Below the pieces are notes generated by a model that worked only from the letters and a program-made list of their open reading frames with translations, had not been told where the DNA came from and ran no database searches. A stretch of 64,000 bases of DNA from Bog-756 sp049517675. GTDB taxonomy: Bacteria; Actinomycetota; Acidimicrobiia; Acidimicrobiales; RAAP-2. Made by a program: the position numbers and the translations under genes. The stretch is from positions 1 to 64,000 of the forward strand of contig JBEKRV010000003.1 of the NCBI GenBank assembly GCA_049517675.1, given 5' to 3'. Each line of letters begins with the position of its first letter. Position 1 is the stretch's first letter. Positions 36,050 through 44,914 of the stretch are shown here, one piece after another.

Positions 36050-36069
36050 TGAGGCGATAGATCACCTCA
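36050..36069. promoter_or_regulatory. 20-bp near-palindromic operator candidate upstream of the permease
   Basis: TGAGG-CGATAGATCA-CCTCA is a dyad with 8 of 10 base pairs matching (TGAGGnGAT against ATCnCCTCA). It lies in an AT-rich stretch about 100 bases before the permease start and is typical of a repressor or activator site. The binding protein is unknown; the nearby XRE-cupin site has a different sequence. Confidence 0.5.
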
Positions 36070-36169
36070 GATGTGAGTGTGATACGCAGAAAACATCACC
36101 ATCGGGGCGTTGCTTTCTGACCTATTTCACTCCTTCTCCGCAACCCAGCGCTGAAAGGAGCACGTGACG

Positions 36170-37774
36170 ATGAGCACAACTGCAAGAGGGGGGACCGCGG
36201 TCGCCCCCCGATCACATCCAGGATTGCGGGGCGATGCACTCGGGTTCCCGACGGTGCTCGCGCAGTCGGCGGCGGTCATCTCGCCGACGATGACGGCCGT
36301 CCTGATCATCCCCCTGGTCTTCGCCGACGCGGGGCAGGGAACCTGGTTGGCGTATGCGTTCGGTACGGTCATGCTCCTGTTCGTGGTGGCGTGCCTCAAC
36401 CAGTTCGCCCGGAGATCCGCCTCGCCCGGCTCCATGTACGCCTACACCGGCAGGGGCCTCGGGCCGACATCCGGCGTCCTCTCCGGGTGGACCCTGATCT
36501 GGTCCTACCTCTTCATCGGCGTCGCCGGGTTGGCCGGGTTCGCCGTGTTCGCCCAGCAGTTCATCAATGCGATCGGCATCCACGGCACGATCCCGCCGGT
36601 CCTGCTCTTCCTGGTGAGCGCCGGACTGTGCTGGTTCATCGCCTACAAGGACATCCGGGTCTCGTCCCTGCTGACGCTGGCGATCGAAGGTCTGTCGGTG
36701 GCGTGCATCCTGACCCTGTCCTTCATCGTGCTGTTCAAGCACGGGTTCACCGTCGACACCCAGCAGCTCACGCTCAAGGGGATGGACGTCCACGGGCTCA
36801 GCCTGGCCGTCGTGGTCTGCGTGTTCTCGCTGGTCGGCTTCGAGAGTGCCTCGGCGCTGGGTGGCGAGGCGAAGAACCCTCTGCACAACGTGCCGAGGGC
36901 CGTGCGGTACAGCCTGATCCTGGCCGGGGCCTTCTTCGTCTTCATGAGCTACGTCGAGGTGTTCGGGACCAGGCACTACGGGACGCCCCTCAGCGGCATC
37001 GCGGCACCACTCAACGTCCTGGCCCAGCTCTACGGCGTCAGCTGGTTCCGTGTGCCGCTCTCGCTGTGCGCGATGGTGAGCTTCTTCTCCCTCACCCTGT
37101 CCTGCCTCAACGCCGGCTCGAGGATCATCTACCCGATGGCCCAGCACCGGATCTTCCACCACCACCTCGGACGGGCCCACCACCACAACCGGACCCCCCA
37201 TGTCGCCATCACCGCCTACATGGCGGTCATCGTGGCGGTTCCCCTGGTCCTCGAGATCTTCACCAACCCGCTGACCACCTTCGGGGACGCCGGGACCCTG
37301 GCCGCATTCGGGTTCCTCCTCGCCTACTTCTTCATCACCGTGGCGGCGCCGGCGTACCTGAAGAAGCTCGGTGAACTGAAGGCCCGGAACGTGGTGATGG
37401 CCGCCTTGGCGTTCGTCCTCCTGATGGTCCCGACGATCGGCAGCTTCGTGCCGGTGCCGCCGTACCCGGTGCGGATCTTCCCGTACATCTTCCTGGCCTA
37501 CATGTTGGTCGGGTCGGCGTGGCTCTACTCGGTCAACCGCAGGAAGCCGGGCATCCTCGCCGACATCGAGGCGGACATGGAGCGGACCGAGCCGTCGACG
37601 GCCACGATCCTCGCCCCGATCGAGGAGGAGCTCGAGACCGACGAGACGGAGGACAGGTCGCCGAAGCCCCCCGTGCCCCAGCCGACGGCGACGATGCCCG
37701 GGGCGAAGGTTCCCGCACTGGCCGATCCGGTCAGCGCCATGGCCCGGGTCCAGCTGCCGGGGGCACTCTCCTAG
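36170..37774 (+). CDS. APC-superfamily amino acid permease
   Basis: The protein has 534 residues. ATG 36170 lies 9 bases after AAAGGAG; GTG 36164 is only 3 bases after it. About twelve membrane helices are seen. GFPTVLAQSAAVISPTM and FARRSASPGSMYAYTGRGLG are the helix 1-3 motifs of APC transporters, and SLVGFESASALGGEAKNP is the conserved helix 6-7 part. The 80-residue C-terminal tail is acidic then Pro-rich and cytoplasmic. The substrate is unknown; context suggests an amine or amino acid. It ends before a strong hairpin. Confidence 0.9.
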   Translation: MSTTARGGTAVAPRSHPGLRGDALGFPTVLAQSAAVISPTMTAVLIIPLVFADAGQGTWLAYAFGTVMLLFVVACLNQFARRSASPGSMYAYTGRGLGPTSGVLSGWTLIWSYLFIGVAGLAGFAVFAQQFINAIGIHGTIPPVLLFLVSAGLCWFIAYKDIRVSSLLTLAIEGLSVACILTLSFIVLFKHGFTVDTQQLTLKGMDVHGLSLAVVVCVFSLVGFESASALGGEAKNPLHNVPRAVRYSLILAGAFFVFMSYVEVFGTRHYGTPLSGIAAPLNVLAQLYGVSWFRVPLSLCAMVSFFSLTLSCLNAGSRIIYPMAQHRIFHHHLGRAHHHNRTPHVAITAYMAVIVAVPLVLEIFTNPLTTFGDAGTLAAFGFLLAYFFITVAAPAYLKKLGELKARNVVMAALAFVLLMVPTIGSFVPVPPYPVRIFPYIFLAYMLVGSAWLYSVNRRKPGILADIEADMERTEPSTATILAPIEEELETDETEDRSPKPPVPQPTATMPGAKVPALADPVSAMARVQLPGALS

Positions 37775-37809
37775 TCGCCTGATCGGCGGCCGCACCGCCG
37801 CACCGCCGT

Positions 37810-37860
37810 CGGCATCTCGCCGGTACCGGGTCCTCGGGCCGGGTCGCCGGCGAGATGCCG
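37810..37860 (+). terminator. 14-bp perfect hairpin after the permease gene
   Basis: CGGCATCTCGCCGG (37810-37823) is exactly complementary to 37847-37860 with a 23-base loop. It begins 36 bases after the permease stop. No T tract follows. It also argues that the next gene does not start before about 37862. Confidence 0.72.
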
Positions 37861-38005
37861 CGTGTCGGGACGGGCCGTCCCCGACGCCCGCGAGCGCACC
37901 GGTGGCCCGTCAATCGGCATCCGGTCGGTGCCACGTCCGCGAGGGTTCCGGGCCGAGCCGTCTTCCGCGGGCACGCGGCGGCTGCCTCCGTGTCAGGCTC
38001 GGGAC

Positions 38006-38644
38006 TTGGACTACTGGAATCACAACTCGGCCTATCACCCGATGATCGTGGGGGTCGCCGCGGAACTCGTCGGCGACGTGCTGGACGTGGGGTGCGGCGA
38101 AGGACTCCTGGTCGAGCGGTTGGCCGCCGTCTCCCGTTCGGTGACCGGCGTCGATCGGGACGAACGGGCCATCCGTCAGGCGCGGGTCCGGACAGCGGGG
38201 CTGACCAATGCGAACGTCCTGGTCGCGGACTTCATGGAGATGGAGGCGGATCCCGAGTCCTACGACCTGGTCATCTTCGTGGCGGTGCTGCACCACCTGG
38301 ATCTCGACGCTGCGCTGCGTCGGGCGCGCGAGCTGCTGCGGCCCGGTGGGCGGCTCGTCGTGGTCGGGCTGTCCGCGAACAGGTCGGTCGGCGACCTCCT
38401 CCGTTCCGCCGTGCTCCTCCCGGTGATCCGGCTGATGGGCACGATCCACCACGAGACACGATCGGTCCAGGTGGTCGCGATCGCTCCACGTGAGAGCTTC
38501 GCGGAGATCAGGCGGACCGCACGGGAGATCCTCCCCGGGGTCCGCTTGCGGCGGGCGTTGTACTACCGGTACGTGCTGAGCTGGACGAAGGCGACGGGAA
38601 CCCCCCCGAACGGGCGTCCGAGCTCAGGTGACCGAGTCGAGTGA
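38006..38644 (+). CDS. Class I SAM-dependent methyltransferase
   Basis: The protein has 212 residues with TTG 38006, chosen because the family begins with YWNHNxAYHP; the frame stays open back to a GTG at 37862, but that part looks non-coding. VLDVGCGEG (26-33) is motif I, GVDRDERAI binds the ribose, and VAVLHHLDLDAALRRA with LRPGGRLVVVG are later motifs. The substrate is unknown. The last 21 bases overlap the convergent slipin gene. Confidence 0.8.
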   Translation: MDYWNHNSAYHPMIVGVAAELVGDVLDVGCGEGLLVERLAAVSRSVTGVDRDERAIRQARVRTAGLTNANVLVADFMEMEADPESYDLVIFVAVLHHLDLDAALRRARELLRPGGRLVVVGLSANRSVGDLLRSAVLLPVIRLMGTIHHETRSVQVVAIAPRESFAEIRRTAREILPGVRLRRALYYRYVLSWTKATGTPPNGRPSSGDRVE

Positions 38645-39448
38645 CGCCTCCCGGGCCGCGGACAGTGGGGGCTCCTCCGCCGCACTCACCTCTCGGGAGA
38701 GGAACGAACCCAACTCCGAGATGGTGCTCATCAACGAAGCCGGGAAGACGACCGTCGAATTCTTGTCGACGGCGATCTCGATGAGCGTCTGGAGATTGCG
38801 CAACTGGAGCGCGAGCGGGTGCTTCATCATGATGTCGGATGCGTCACCGAGCGACGCGGCGGCCATCGCCTCCCCTTCGGCAGCGATGATCTTGGCCCGC
38901 TTCTCGCGCTCGGCCTCCGCCTCCTTCGCCATCGCCCGCTTCATGTCCTCGGGCAGCTGGATGTCCTTCAACTCGACCAATGTGACCTCGACGCCCCATT
39001 CGGTGGCCGTCAGCTCGAGGATTCCACGGATGTCGACATTGATGCGGTCGGTCTCGGCCAGGGTCTCGTCGAGGGTGTGCTTGCCCACCACCTTGCGGAG
39101 GGTGGTCTGTGCGATCTGGTCGATGGCGGCACTCACGTTCTCGATGGCGACGATGGACTTCACCGCGTCGATGACCCGGTAGTAGGCCACGGCGGCGATG
39201 TCGACACTGACATTGTCCCGGGTGATGATCCCCTGGGACTGGATGGGCTGGGTCACGATGCGCAGCGAGACCTTGTTCAGGCGGTCGATCACCGGCACGA
39301 TCACGTGCAGACCGGGACCCCTGGTGCCGATCACCCGGCCCAACCGGAAGAGGACACCCCGTTGGTACTGGGTCACGATCTTGAGGGCCGAGGCCAGGAA
39401 GACGAGCGCGACGACTACTACGACGATCAGTCCGATCACAACGCCCAT
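38624..39448 (-). CDS. Slipin / SPFH (band 7) membrane protein
   Basis: The protein has 274 residues. An N-terminal membrane helix (residues 4-24) is followed by the band 7 domain: QYQRGVLFRLGRVIGTRGPG, VSLRIVTQPIQSQGIITRDN and IRGILELTATEWGVEV. A coiled-coil helix (AMAKEAEAEREKRAKIIAAE) leads into an oligomerisation tail. This is the stomatin-like type. These proteins form large membrane assemblies. The usual NfeD partner is not adjacent. Confidence 0.92.
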   Translation of the reverse strand: MGVVIGLIVVVVVALVFLASALKIVTQYQRGVLFRLGRVIGTRGPGLHVIVPVIDRLNKVSLRIVTQPIQSQGIITRDNVSVDIAAVAYYRVIDAVKSIVAIENVSAAIDQIAQTTLRKVVGKHTLDETLAETDRINVDIRGILELTATEWGVEVTLVELKDIQLPEDMKRAMAKEAEAEREKRAKIIAAEGEAMAAASLGDASDIMMKHPLALQLRNLQTLIEIAVDKNSTVVFPASLMSTISELGSFLSREVSAAEEPPLSAAREASLDSVT

Positions 39449-39625
39449 CGGATGGTGGACCTCCTACTCGGTGCTCCGTACCGTGACCGGCCGGGCATCC
39501 CCCGGGGGGCACGCCCTTCGTCGGATGCGCGGATCGGGCGTTCCACAGGACCCCGTGCGCTTCCCATGGAGTCGAACGTACGCCCGGGTCCCCGATCCGC
39601 ACAGGGTCGAAGGACACTTCATGGC

Positions 39626-40171
39626 TCAGTCCGCCGACGCCCCGACGACACGCCACATGAGGACGTGGGTCCCGATGTCCGGCTCCTCGTAGGCGTCGCC
39701 CAGGGCCGAGAAGCCGGCCCGCTCGTAGAAGGGGACGGCGCGGATCCGGGCGCCGCACCAGAGGAGTCCTCCACCCGCGGCGGAGACGTGATCGATGACG
39801 GCGTCGAGTACGCGCCGGCCGAGACCCCGACCGCGAAAGCCGTCCGCGGTGGCCATGGCCCGTAGCCGCCAGGCGTCCGTCCCTTCGTCACCGGCGGCGA
39901 CGCGGGCGTCCCGCGGCACCACCAGAGGACCTGTGGGTCCGACGTGGTCGTGGTCGCCGCCAGCCCGCGGCTCCCATGGCGGGGCTTCGCGCCGAACCGA
40001 CCCGGTCGCCAGCGCGTCGCCGGACGAGGCGTCGCGGGCGACGAAGAAGGCCGTCTCCGGGTCCCGGTCGCCGGGGAGCGACACGACCTCGAACTTCTGG
40101 TGCGGCCGCAGTACACGCCAGCGGAGGTCGAAGGTCTCCGGTGCCGACACCCGTTCCACCAGAACGTCCAC
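39626..40171 (-). CDS. GNAT-family N-acetyltransferase
   Basis: The protein has 181 residues. RAMATADGFRGRGLGRRVLDA carries the acetyl-CoA pyrophosphate loop (RGRGLG), and PFYERAGFSALG is the conserved beta-alpha end of the fold. LRPHQKFE near the N terminus resembles the ElaA/YitI type. The substrate is unknown. It is transcribed alone. Confidence 0.85.
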   Translation of the reverse strand: MDVLVERVSAPETFDLRWRVLRPHQKFEVVSLPGDRDPETAFFVARDASSGDALATGSVRREAPPWEPRAGGDHDHVGPTGPLVVPRDARVAAGDEGTDAWRLRAMATADGFRGRGLGRRVLDAVIDHVSAAGGGLLWCGARIRAVPFYERAGFSALGDAYEEPDIGTHVLMWRVVGASAD

Positions 40172-40287
40172 GCCGCGAGACTATGCGGGAACCGACGCGT
40201 CGTTCCGGGGCACCGACCCTCGCCCCGTCGGCCGACGACGCGGCGGCCCCGCTCCGGTCGGGCTCCGGCCCGGCGACGGTCAGACGG

Positions 40288-40662
40288 TCAGACGGCGAGG
40301 GTCCGCAGTGCCCGGAGGTCCCCGAGGACGAAGGCGAGGGCCAGCCCGGCGGCCGCCAGCGAGTCCCGACTGCCGATCGACCGGAACGCGGCCACGCTGG
40401 CGGTGCTGTCGAGTGCGTCGCTGGCCAGGGTGGCGACCGCCCACCGCCGGGCGTCGGCGCCGCCCCCCGATGTCGTCGCCGCGACCGTGCCGAGACCGAG
40501 TGCGAGGTCCCTGATGCCGATGGTCCTCATGAGCAGGAGGGAGGCGCCGGTCGGGGAACGGGTCCCCGTCAAGCGGAGCGGGAGGCCCGGAGCCACGATC
40601 AGGGCGATGCCCACGGACGTGCGCAGCCATCCCATCGACTGGAGGTTGACGGCCGGCATCAT
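40288..40662 (-). CDS. Small membrane protein, DUF4267-like
   Basis: The protein has 124 residues from ATG 40662 (a second ATG follows at 40659). Hydrophobic helices are separated by short loops. PGLPLRLTG, MRTIGIRDLALGLGTV and LASDALDSTASVAAF resemble the DUF4267 pattern of a Pro-turn, a GxRDxxLG helix and an Asp-bearing helix. The function is unknown. An upstream extension in the same frame has no support. Confidence 0.62.
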   Translation of the reverse strand: MMPAVNLQSMGWLRTSVGIALIVAPGLPLRLTGTRSPTGASLLLMRTIGIRDLALGLGTVAATTSGGGADARRWAVATLASDALDSTASVAAFRSIGSRDSLAAAGLALAFVLGDLRALRTLAV

Positions 40663-40896
40663 CGGATCGTAGCGAAGGGACCCCGCGGCGGCGCTTCCGT
40701 GACGGGACGCACCGGCGGGCGCCGGGCTCCGCGGTGGCATCCAGGGTGCACACAGCCGGGTCACAGGTCGAGGGGTCACGCTGGTCGCCGTGCGAGTCGA
40801 CGATCAGCGGCGATCGACGGCGCCGTCGGGCGCGGCGGCCGCCCCGACCGGAACGGTGACCGTTCAACGTCCCAGACCTCCGGGTACGGTGCCCGG

Positions 40897-41901
40897 GTGA
40901 CGAGCGGTGCAGGTCGGTCCACCTCGCCATGGCCGACCAGGTTGGCCATGGCCGTGGGTGGGGGAACGGTGGTGGTCCTGGCGATCCTGGTCATGCTGGG
41001 CACGGGCGGAAGGGTGACCGTGGGGAAGGCGGCCGACGTGTCCCGTCCCCATGTGCGGGCGACTCCACCGGGTCCCTACGCCCTCGACCCGGCCTTCTTC
41101 GCCTCCGGGTCCTGTGAGGCGTACCCCCCGACCCATGGCGACCGCCACGAGACAGTCTTCCTCGACGCCGGGCACGGGGGGCTCGACCCGGGGGCCGTCG
41201 GGACGACCGAGTCGGGCACCCCCGTCGCCGAGGCCGACGAGACACTCCCGGTGGAGCTCGACGCCATGGCGCTGCTCCGGGCCGACGGCTTCCGGGTGGT
41301 CGTCTCGCGCACGGGGCCCTCCACGGTGGTCAAGCTCGGGCCCCAGGACGTCTCGGGGCAGATCCTCTCGCTCGTCGGCGCCCACGACGACGTCGCCGCT
41401 CGCGACGTGTGCGCCGACGATGCCGGGGCGAGCGCGCTCGTCGGCATCTACTTCGACGCCGGCAGCTCCCCGTCGGAGTCGGGCAGCATCACCGCGTACG
41501 ACCCGGACCGGGCCTTCGCCTCCCAGAGCCTCACGCTGGCCAACCTGGTCCAGACCGACGTCCTGGCCGACATGGACGCCCAGGGATGGGCGATCCCGGA
41601 CGACGGTGTGCAGTCGGACTCACAACTCGGATCGGTCAGTGGTGATCCGGCGTCCGGCGGGCTCGCCGCGGAGGCGGCCTCCTACGGACACCTGATGCTC
41701 CTCGGACCGGCGATGCCGGGATACTTCACCACGCCGAGCACCATGCCCGGTGCGGTCATCGAACCCCTCTACCTCACCGATCCGTTCGAGGGCACCATCG
41801 CCGCGAGCACCGCGGGCCAACAGGCCATCGCCCAGGGGATCGCATCGGCCGTGGCGCAGTTCCTCGCACCCGCACCGAGTACGGCATCGCCGACGACCTG
41901 A
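40897..41901 (+). CDS. Amidase_3-type cell-wall hydrolase homologue with altered zinc site
   Basis: The protein has 334 residues from GTG 40897. A signal/anchor helix (about residues 18-36) places the rest outside. The amidase_3 fold is clear: VFLDAGHGGLDPGAVG with His93, Glu in EADETLP, GFRVVVSRTG, and a C-terminal AVIEPLYLTD with the catalytic Glu position. At the third zinc ligand, where the family has S-I-His-A-N, this protein reads GIYFDAG with Tyr185. It may bind peptidoglycan without cutting it, or use another ligand. Confidence 0.8.
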   Translation: MTSGAGRSTSPWPTRLAMAVGGGTVVVLAILVMLGTGGRVTVGKAADVSRPHVRATPPGPYALDPAFFASGSCEAYPPTHGDRHETVFLDAGHGGLDPGAVGTTESGTPVAEADETLPVELDAMALLRADGFRVVVSRTGPSTVVKLGPQDVSGQILSLVGAHDDVAARDVCADDAGASALVGIYFDAGSSPSESGSITAYDPDRAFASQSLTLANLVQTDVLADMDAQGWAIPDDGVQSDSQLGSVSGDPASGGLAAEAASYGHLMLLGPAMPGYFTTPSTMPGAVIEPLYLTDPFEGTIAASTAGQQAIAQGIASAVAQFLAPAPSTASPTT

Positions 41902-41987
41902 GTGGCCGATGCCGGCCGTCGCCGGGCCCCGGACCGGGTGACAGTCTCAACTCAAGATCGCGAAGGAGTTTGTCGACGCACTTGGGC

Positions 41988-43928
41988 ATGGATACGGATT
42001 CGCTCGTGAGGATTCCTGGGACGAGAGGATGGCTCGCTCTCGACCAGTACGACGACGAGGAGCGTGAGCATGTCGAACGCGACCTGCTCGGTCAGGCGCT
42101 CCAGTCCCGGAACAGGGACATCCAACGCATGTGCCAACTCAAGTACGTCGAGTCCACCGACGGCATGTCGCTCGACGTGGTCGAGCGGCATCCCATGTGG
42201 GACATCACCTCGGTGGCGGTGACGGCGATCGTGGATTGGCTCCAGACGGGGGCCGGCGCCAGCGACCCGGCGCGGTCGCGCATCGCATCGCTCGGCAACG
42301 CGGCCGCCATCGACCAGGAGACGGCGATCGTCGGACGGAGCGACGATCGGGGTCGTCCGGCGTCCACCGACGACGCCGCCGAGGCCGCCGAGGCTGTTCC
42401 CACCGGCGTCCTGTCCGTCGCCCTGGTCACCAAGCTCAACCTGTGGTGGAAGGATGCGACCTGCCTCGTCCTGATGGAGGAGGCCGCCCGCCTTGGGATC
42501 AGCCAGAGGACCTTGGTCATGGCCACCGACATGGTCACCGCCAGCTGCAATTCGAGCATGGTCCGGATGGCCAAGCAGTACGACGCCGAGCTCCAGGACC
42601 TCCATGCCCGGCTCCTGCACCTGGCCAGTCACGACCAGCTGACCGGATTGGCCAACCGGGCGGTGTTCCTCGCCCGGCTGGAGACGGCGATCTCGCGCAT
42701 CGCCCGTCACCCCGGTGGCCTCGCCGTCGTGTTCATCGACCTCGACAATTTCAAGGCGGTCAACGATGCCTACGGCCACGGACTGGGTGACGAGCTGCTG
42801 ACGGTCGTCGCGGAGCGGTGCACGGAGCAGATGCGCCCCGAGGACACCATCGCCCGGTTCGGGGGCGACGAGTTCGTGGCGCTGTTCCAGGATCTGAATG
42901 ACCCGGCGGCCGAGGCCCATGCCCTGGCCGACCGCATCCACCGGGCGATCGCGGAACCGATCGAGCTCGGCGGCGGATCGGTGTACATGACCGCGAGCAT
43001 CGGGGTCGCCGTGGTCACCGGTGAGGACTGCCAGTCCGACGAGGTGCTCGCGCACGCCGACATGACCATGTACGGGGTCAAGCGCGCCGGACGGAACCGG
43101 GTGGCTCTGGTGGAGCTGGGCGACGGTCCGAACGCCACGGTGTTCGCCATGGCGAGCGAGCTGCGCGGTGCCCTCGAGCGACGCGAGCTCACGCTGGCCT
43201 ACCAGCCGGTCTTCTCCTCGATGACGGGATCCCTGGTCGGGTTCGAGGCGCTCCTTCGGTGGGAACATGCCGAGCGGGGGACGATCGCTCCTGTCGAGTT
43301 CATCCCGGTGGCCGAGGAGTCGGGACTGATGCCCGCCATCGGCGCATGGGTGCTGGAGGAGGCGTGCCGCCAATCGGTCGCCTGGGGCGAGCTGCTCGGT
43401 ACCGACGTGTCGATGGCCGTGAACATCTCCGGCCGCCAACTGGCCGACCCCCAGCTGCCCGGACTGGTGGCGCGGGTGCTGTCCGCCGTCGGCCTGCCTC
43501 CACGGTCGCTGATCCTCGAGATCACCGAGAGCATCCTGCTCGGCGAGCATGCCGACTACGAGTCCACGCTCAGACAGCTCAAGGACCTCGGCATCCGGCT
43601 CTCGATCGACGATTTCGGGACCGGGTACTCGTCGTTGGCCTACCTGCGCCGTTTCCCCGTCGACCAGCTGAAGGTGGACCGCGGCTTCGTCCAGGACGTG
43701 GCCGAGCACGGGGACACCCGGATCATGGGGGCGGTGGTCCGCCTCGCGCACGACCTCGGCCTCGACGTCGTGGCGGAGGGGGTCGAGAACGAGTCGGAGC
43801 GATCGGTCGTCCGGACGCTCGGGTGCGATGCGATGCAGGGATTCCTCCTCGGCCGTCCGGTGCCACCGAACTCCATCGAGGAGTCGTTCGCCTCGGGTGC
43901 GGTGTCCGCCTTGCGACAGGTCCGCTGA
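41988..43928 (+). CDS. GGDEF-EAL cyclic-di-GMP turnover protein
   Basis: The protein has 646 residues from ATG 41988; TTG 41982 or 41970 are possible, with AAGGAG at 41963-41968. The first 200 residues have no recognised sensor domain. The GGDEF domain keeps RFGGDEF (292-296) and FIDLDNFKAVND. The EAL domain keeps FEALLRWEH (Glu420-Leu422), EITES, DDFGTGYSS and KVDRGFV, so both cyclase and phosphodiesterase sites look intact. It is soluble. A hairpin terminator follows. Confidence 0.9.
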   Translation: MDTDSLVRIPGTRGWLALDQYDDEEREHVERDLLGQALQSRNRDIQRMCQLKYVESTDGMSLDVVERHPMWDITSVAVTAIVDWLQTGAGASDPARSRIASLGNAAAIDQETAIVGRSDDRGRPASTDDAAEAAEAVPTGVLSVALVTKLNLWWKDATCLVLMEEAARLGISQRTLVMATDMVTASCNSSMVRMAKQYDAELQDLHARLLHLASHDQLTGLANRAVFLARLETAISRIARHPGGLAVVFIDLDNFKAVNDAYGHGLGDELLTVVAERCTEQMRPEDTIARFGGDEFVALFQDLNDPAAEAHALADRIHRAIAEPIELGGGSVYMTASIGVAVVTGEDCQSDEVLAHADMTMYGVKRAGRNRVALVELGDGPNATVFAMASELRGALERRELTLAYQPVFSSMTGSLVGFEALLRWEHAERGTIAPVEFIPVAEESGLMPAIGAWVLEEACRQSVAWGELLGTDVSMAVNISGRQLADPQLPGLVARVLSAVGLPPRSLILEITESILLGEHADYESTLRQLKDLGIRLSIDDFGTGYSSLAYLRRFPVDQLKVDRGFVQDVAEHGDTRIMGAVVRLAHDLGLDVVAEGVENESERSVVRTLGCDAMQGFLLGRPVPPNSIEESFASGAVSALRQVR

Positions 43929-43993
43929 GCAGGTCGGGTCCGGCGCACGCATGGGTGGCGCTCGGGCGGTCGCCACCCCGGGGACGAGGTAGG

Positions 43994-44052
43994 TGCTCCC
44001 AAGCCCGGAGCGTCGGGTGGCGGGACCGTCGGCGTCGACGGGCTTGGAAGCA
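43994..44052 (+). terminator. Hairpin after the GGDEF-EAL gene
   Basis: TGCTCCCAAGCCCG (43994-44007) pairs with CGGGCTTGGAAGCA (44039-44052) with one C-A mismatch and a 31-base loop. It lies 66 bases past the stop. No long T tract follows. Confidence 0.65.
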
Positions 44053-44223
44053 TCGCAACACTAGTAGCACGGCGGTGCGTGCGTAGGACACGGAACGAAG
44101 GAACGCCCGTGACCGAGCGGTTCGTGCTGGTAGCGTCATCCGGCGATGCCCCTGTCGCACCAGGTCACGGACCACTCCGGCGAGCCCGAACCTCTCCGGC
44201 CGCCCGGCCCGGGGGCCTGACCG

Positions 44224-44892
44224 GTGCGGTCCGCCGGCGAACCGCGGCAGGTCGGACGGGGCGTGCGGCGGTGGGGCGCCCTGGTGGCTACGGCGGGCCT
44301 GGCCACGGTGGCGGCCGGCTGCGGCGGGAGCACCGCTGCGACCGACCACGTCACCTTCGTCGCTGCCGGCCAGCTGCCGGCATCGGCCTTCCCGACCGGG
44401 CTGGGCAAGGGTGGTGGCGGCGCCACGTCGGCAACGGTCCCGCTGGCCAAGGAGAACCCGGCCACCAGCCTGTTCGCCGCCGTCGGCGTCTTCCAGTCCT
44501 GTCTGTCCAGCCTGGGCGTGACCTTCCTCGGCGTCCCCAGTGCCGCCGACCCGAATTCGGCGGCGGACAACCCGACGTACATCCAGAACCTGAAGACCTG
44601 TGCCGCCCGGAGCAACATCCTCCAGGCCCTCCAGACCGAGCAGAGCGCCCAGGACAACCTCACGCTCGCCCAGGTCAAGAAGGAGAACGAGCAGTATCTC
44701 AAGTGGCGGACCTGCATGATCGGCCGGGGTTGGGGGATCCCGGCACCTACACCGAACGCCAAGGGACTCCTCTTCTCGTTCGGTGGTACGTCCGGGGGGG
44801 TCACCGCGTTCAAGGCACCTCCGGGCCAGAACATCCTGTCCAGTCCCGATATGCAGGCCTGCCTGTCCAAGGCGCAGGCCGGCAGTTCCTGA
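44224..44892 (+). CDS. Putative lipoprotein, first gene of an ABC export operon
   Basis: The protein has 222 residues from GTG 44224. A basic head, a hydrophobic segment and the lipobox VAAGC (Cys33) indicate a lipid-anchored surface protein. The mature part has four further Cys (FQSCLSSLG, LKTCAAR, WRTCMIG, MQACLSK) and a helical middle rich in Gln. No named family was recognised. The adaptor gene begins 22 bases later, so it probably works with the MacAB-like transporter. Confidence 0.75.
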   Translation: MRSAGEPRQVGRGVRRWGALVATAGLATVAAGCGGSTAATDHVTFVAAGQLPASAFPTGLGKGGGGATSATVPLAKENPATSLFAAVGVFQSCLSSLGVTFLGVPSAADPNSAADNPTYIQNLKTCAARSNILQALQTEQSAQDNLTLAQVKKENEQYLKWRTCMIGRGWGIPAPTPNAKGLLFSFGGTSGGVTAFKAPPGQNILSSPDMQACLSKAQAGSS

Positions 44893-44914
44893 CCCGACCC
44901 CGGGGGGTCCTCCA

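Noticed and set aside
35861..36169. Riboswitch upstream of the permease
   Set aside because: No core motif of the TPP, SAM, glycine, cobalamin or guanidine classes could be read; the region is explained by a terminator and an operator-like dyad.
38819..39865. 348-codon plus-strand frame opposite the slipin and GNAT genes
   Set aside because: It is the antisense of two well-supported genes and its translation is His/Asp/Gly/Arg-rich with no family resemblance.
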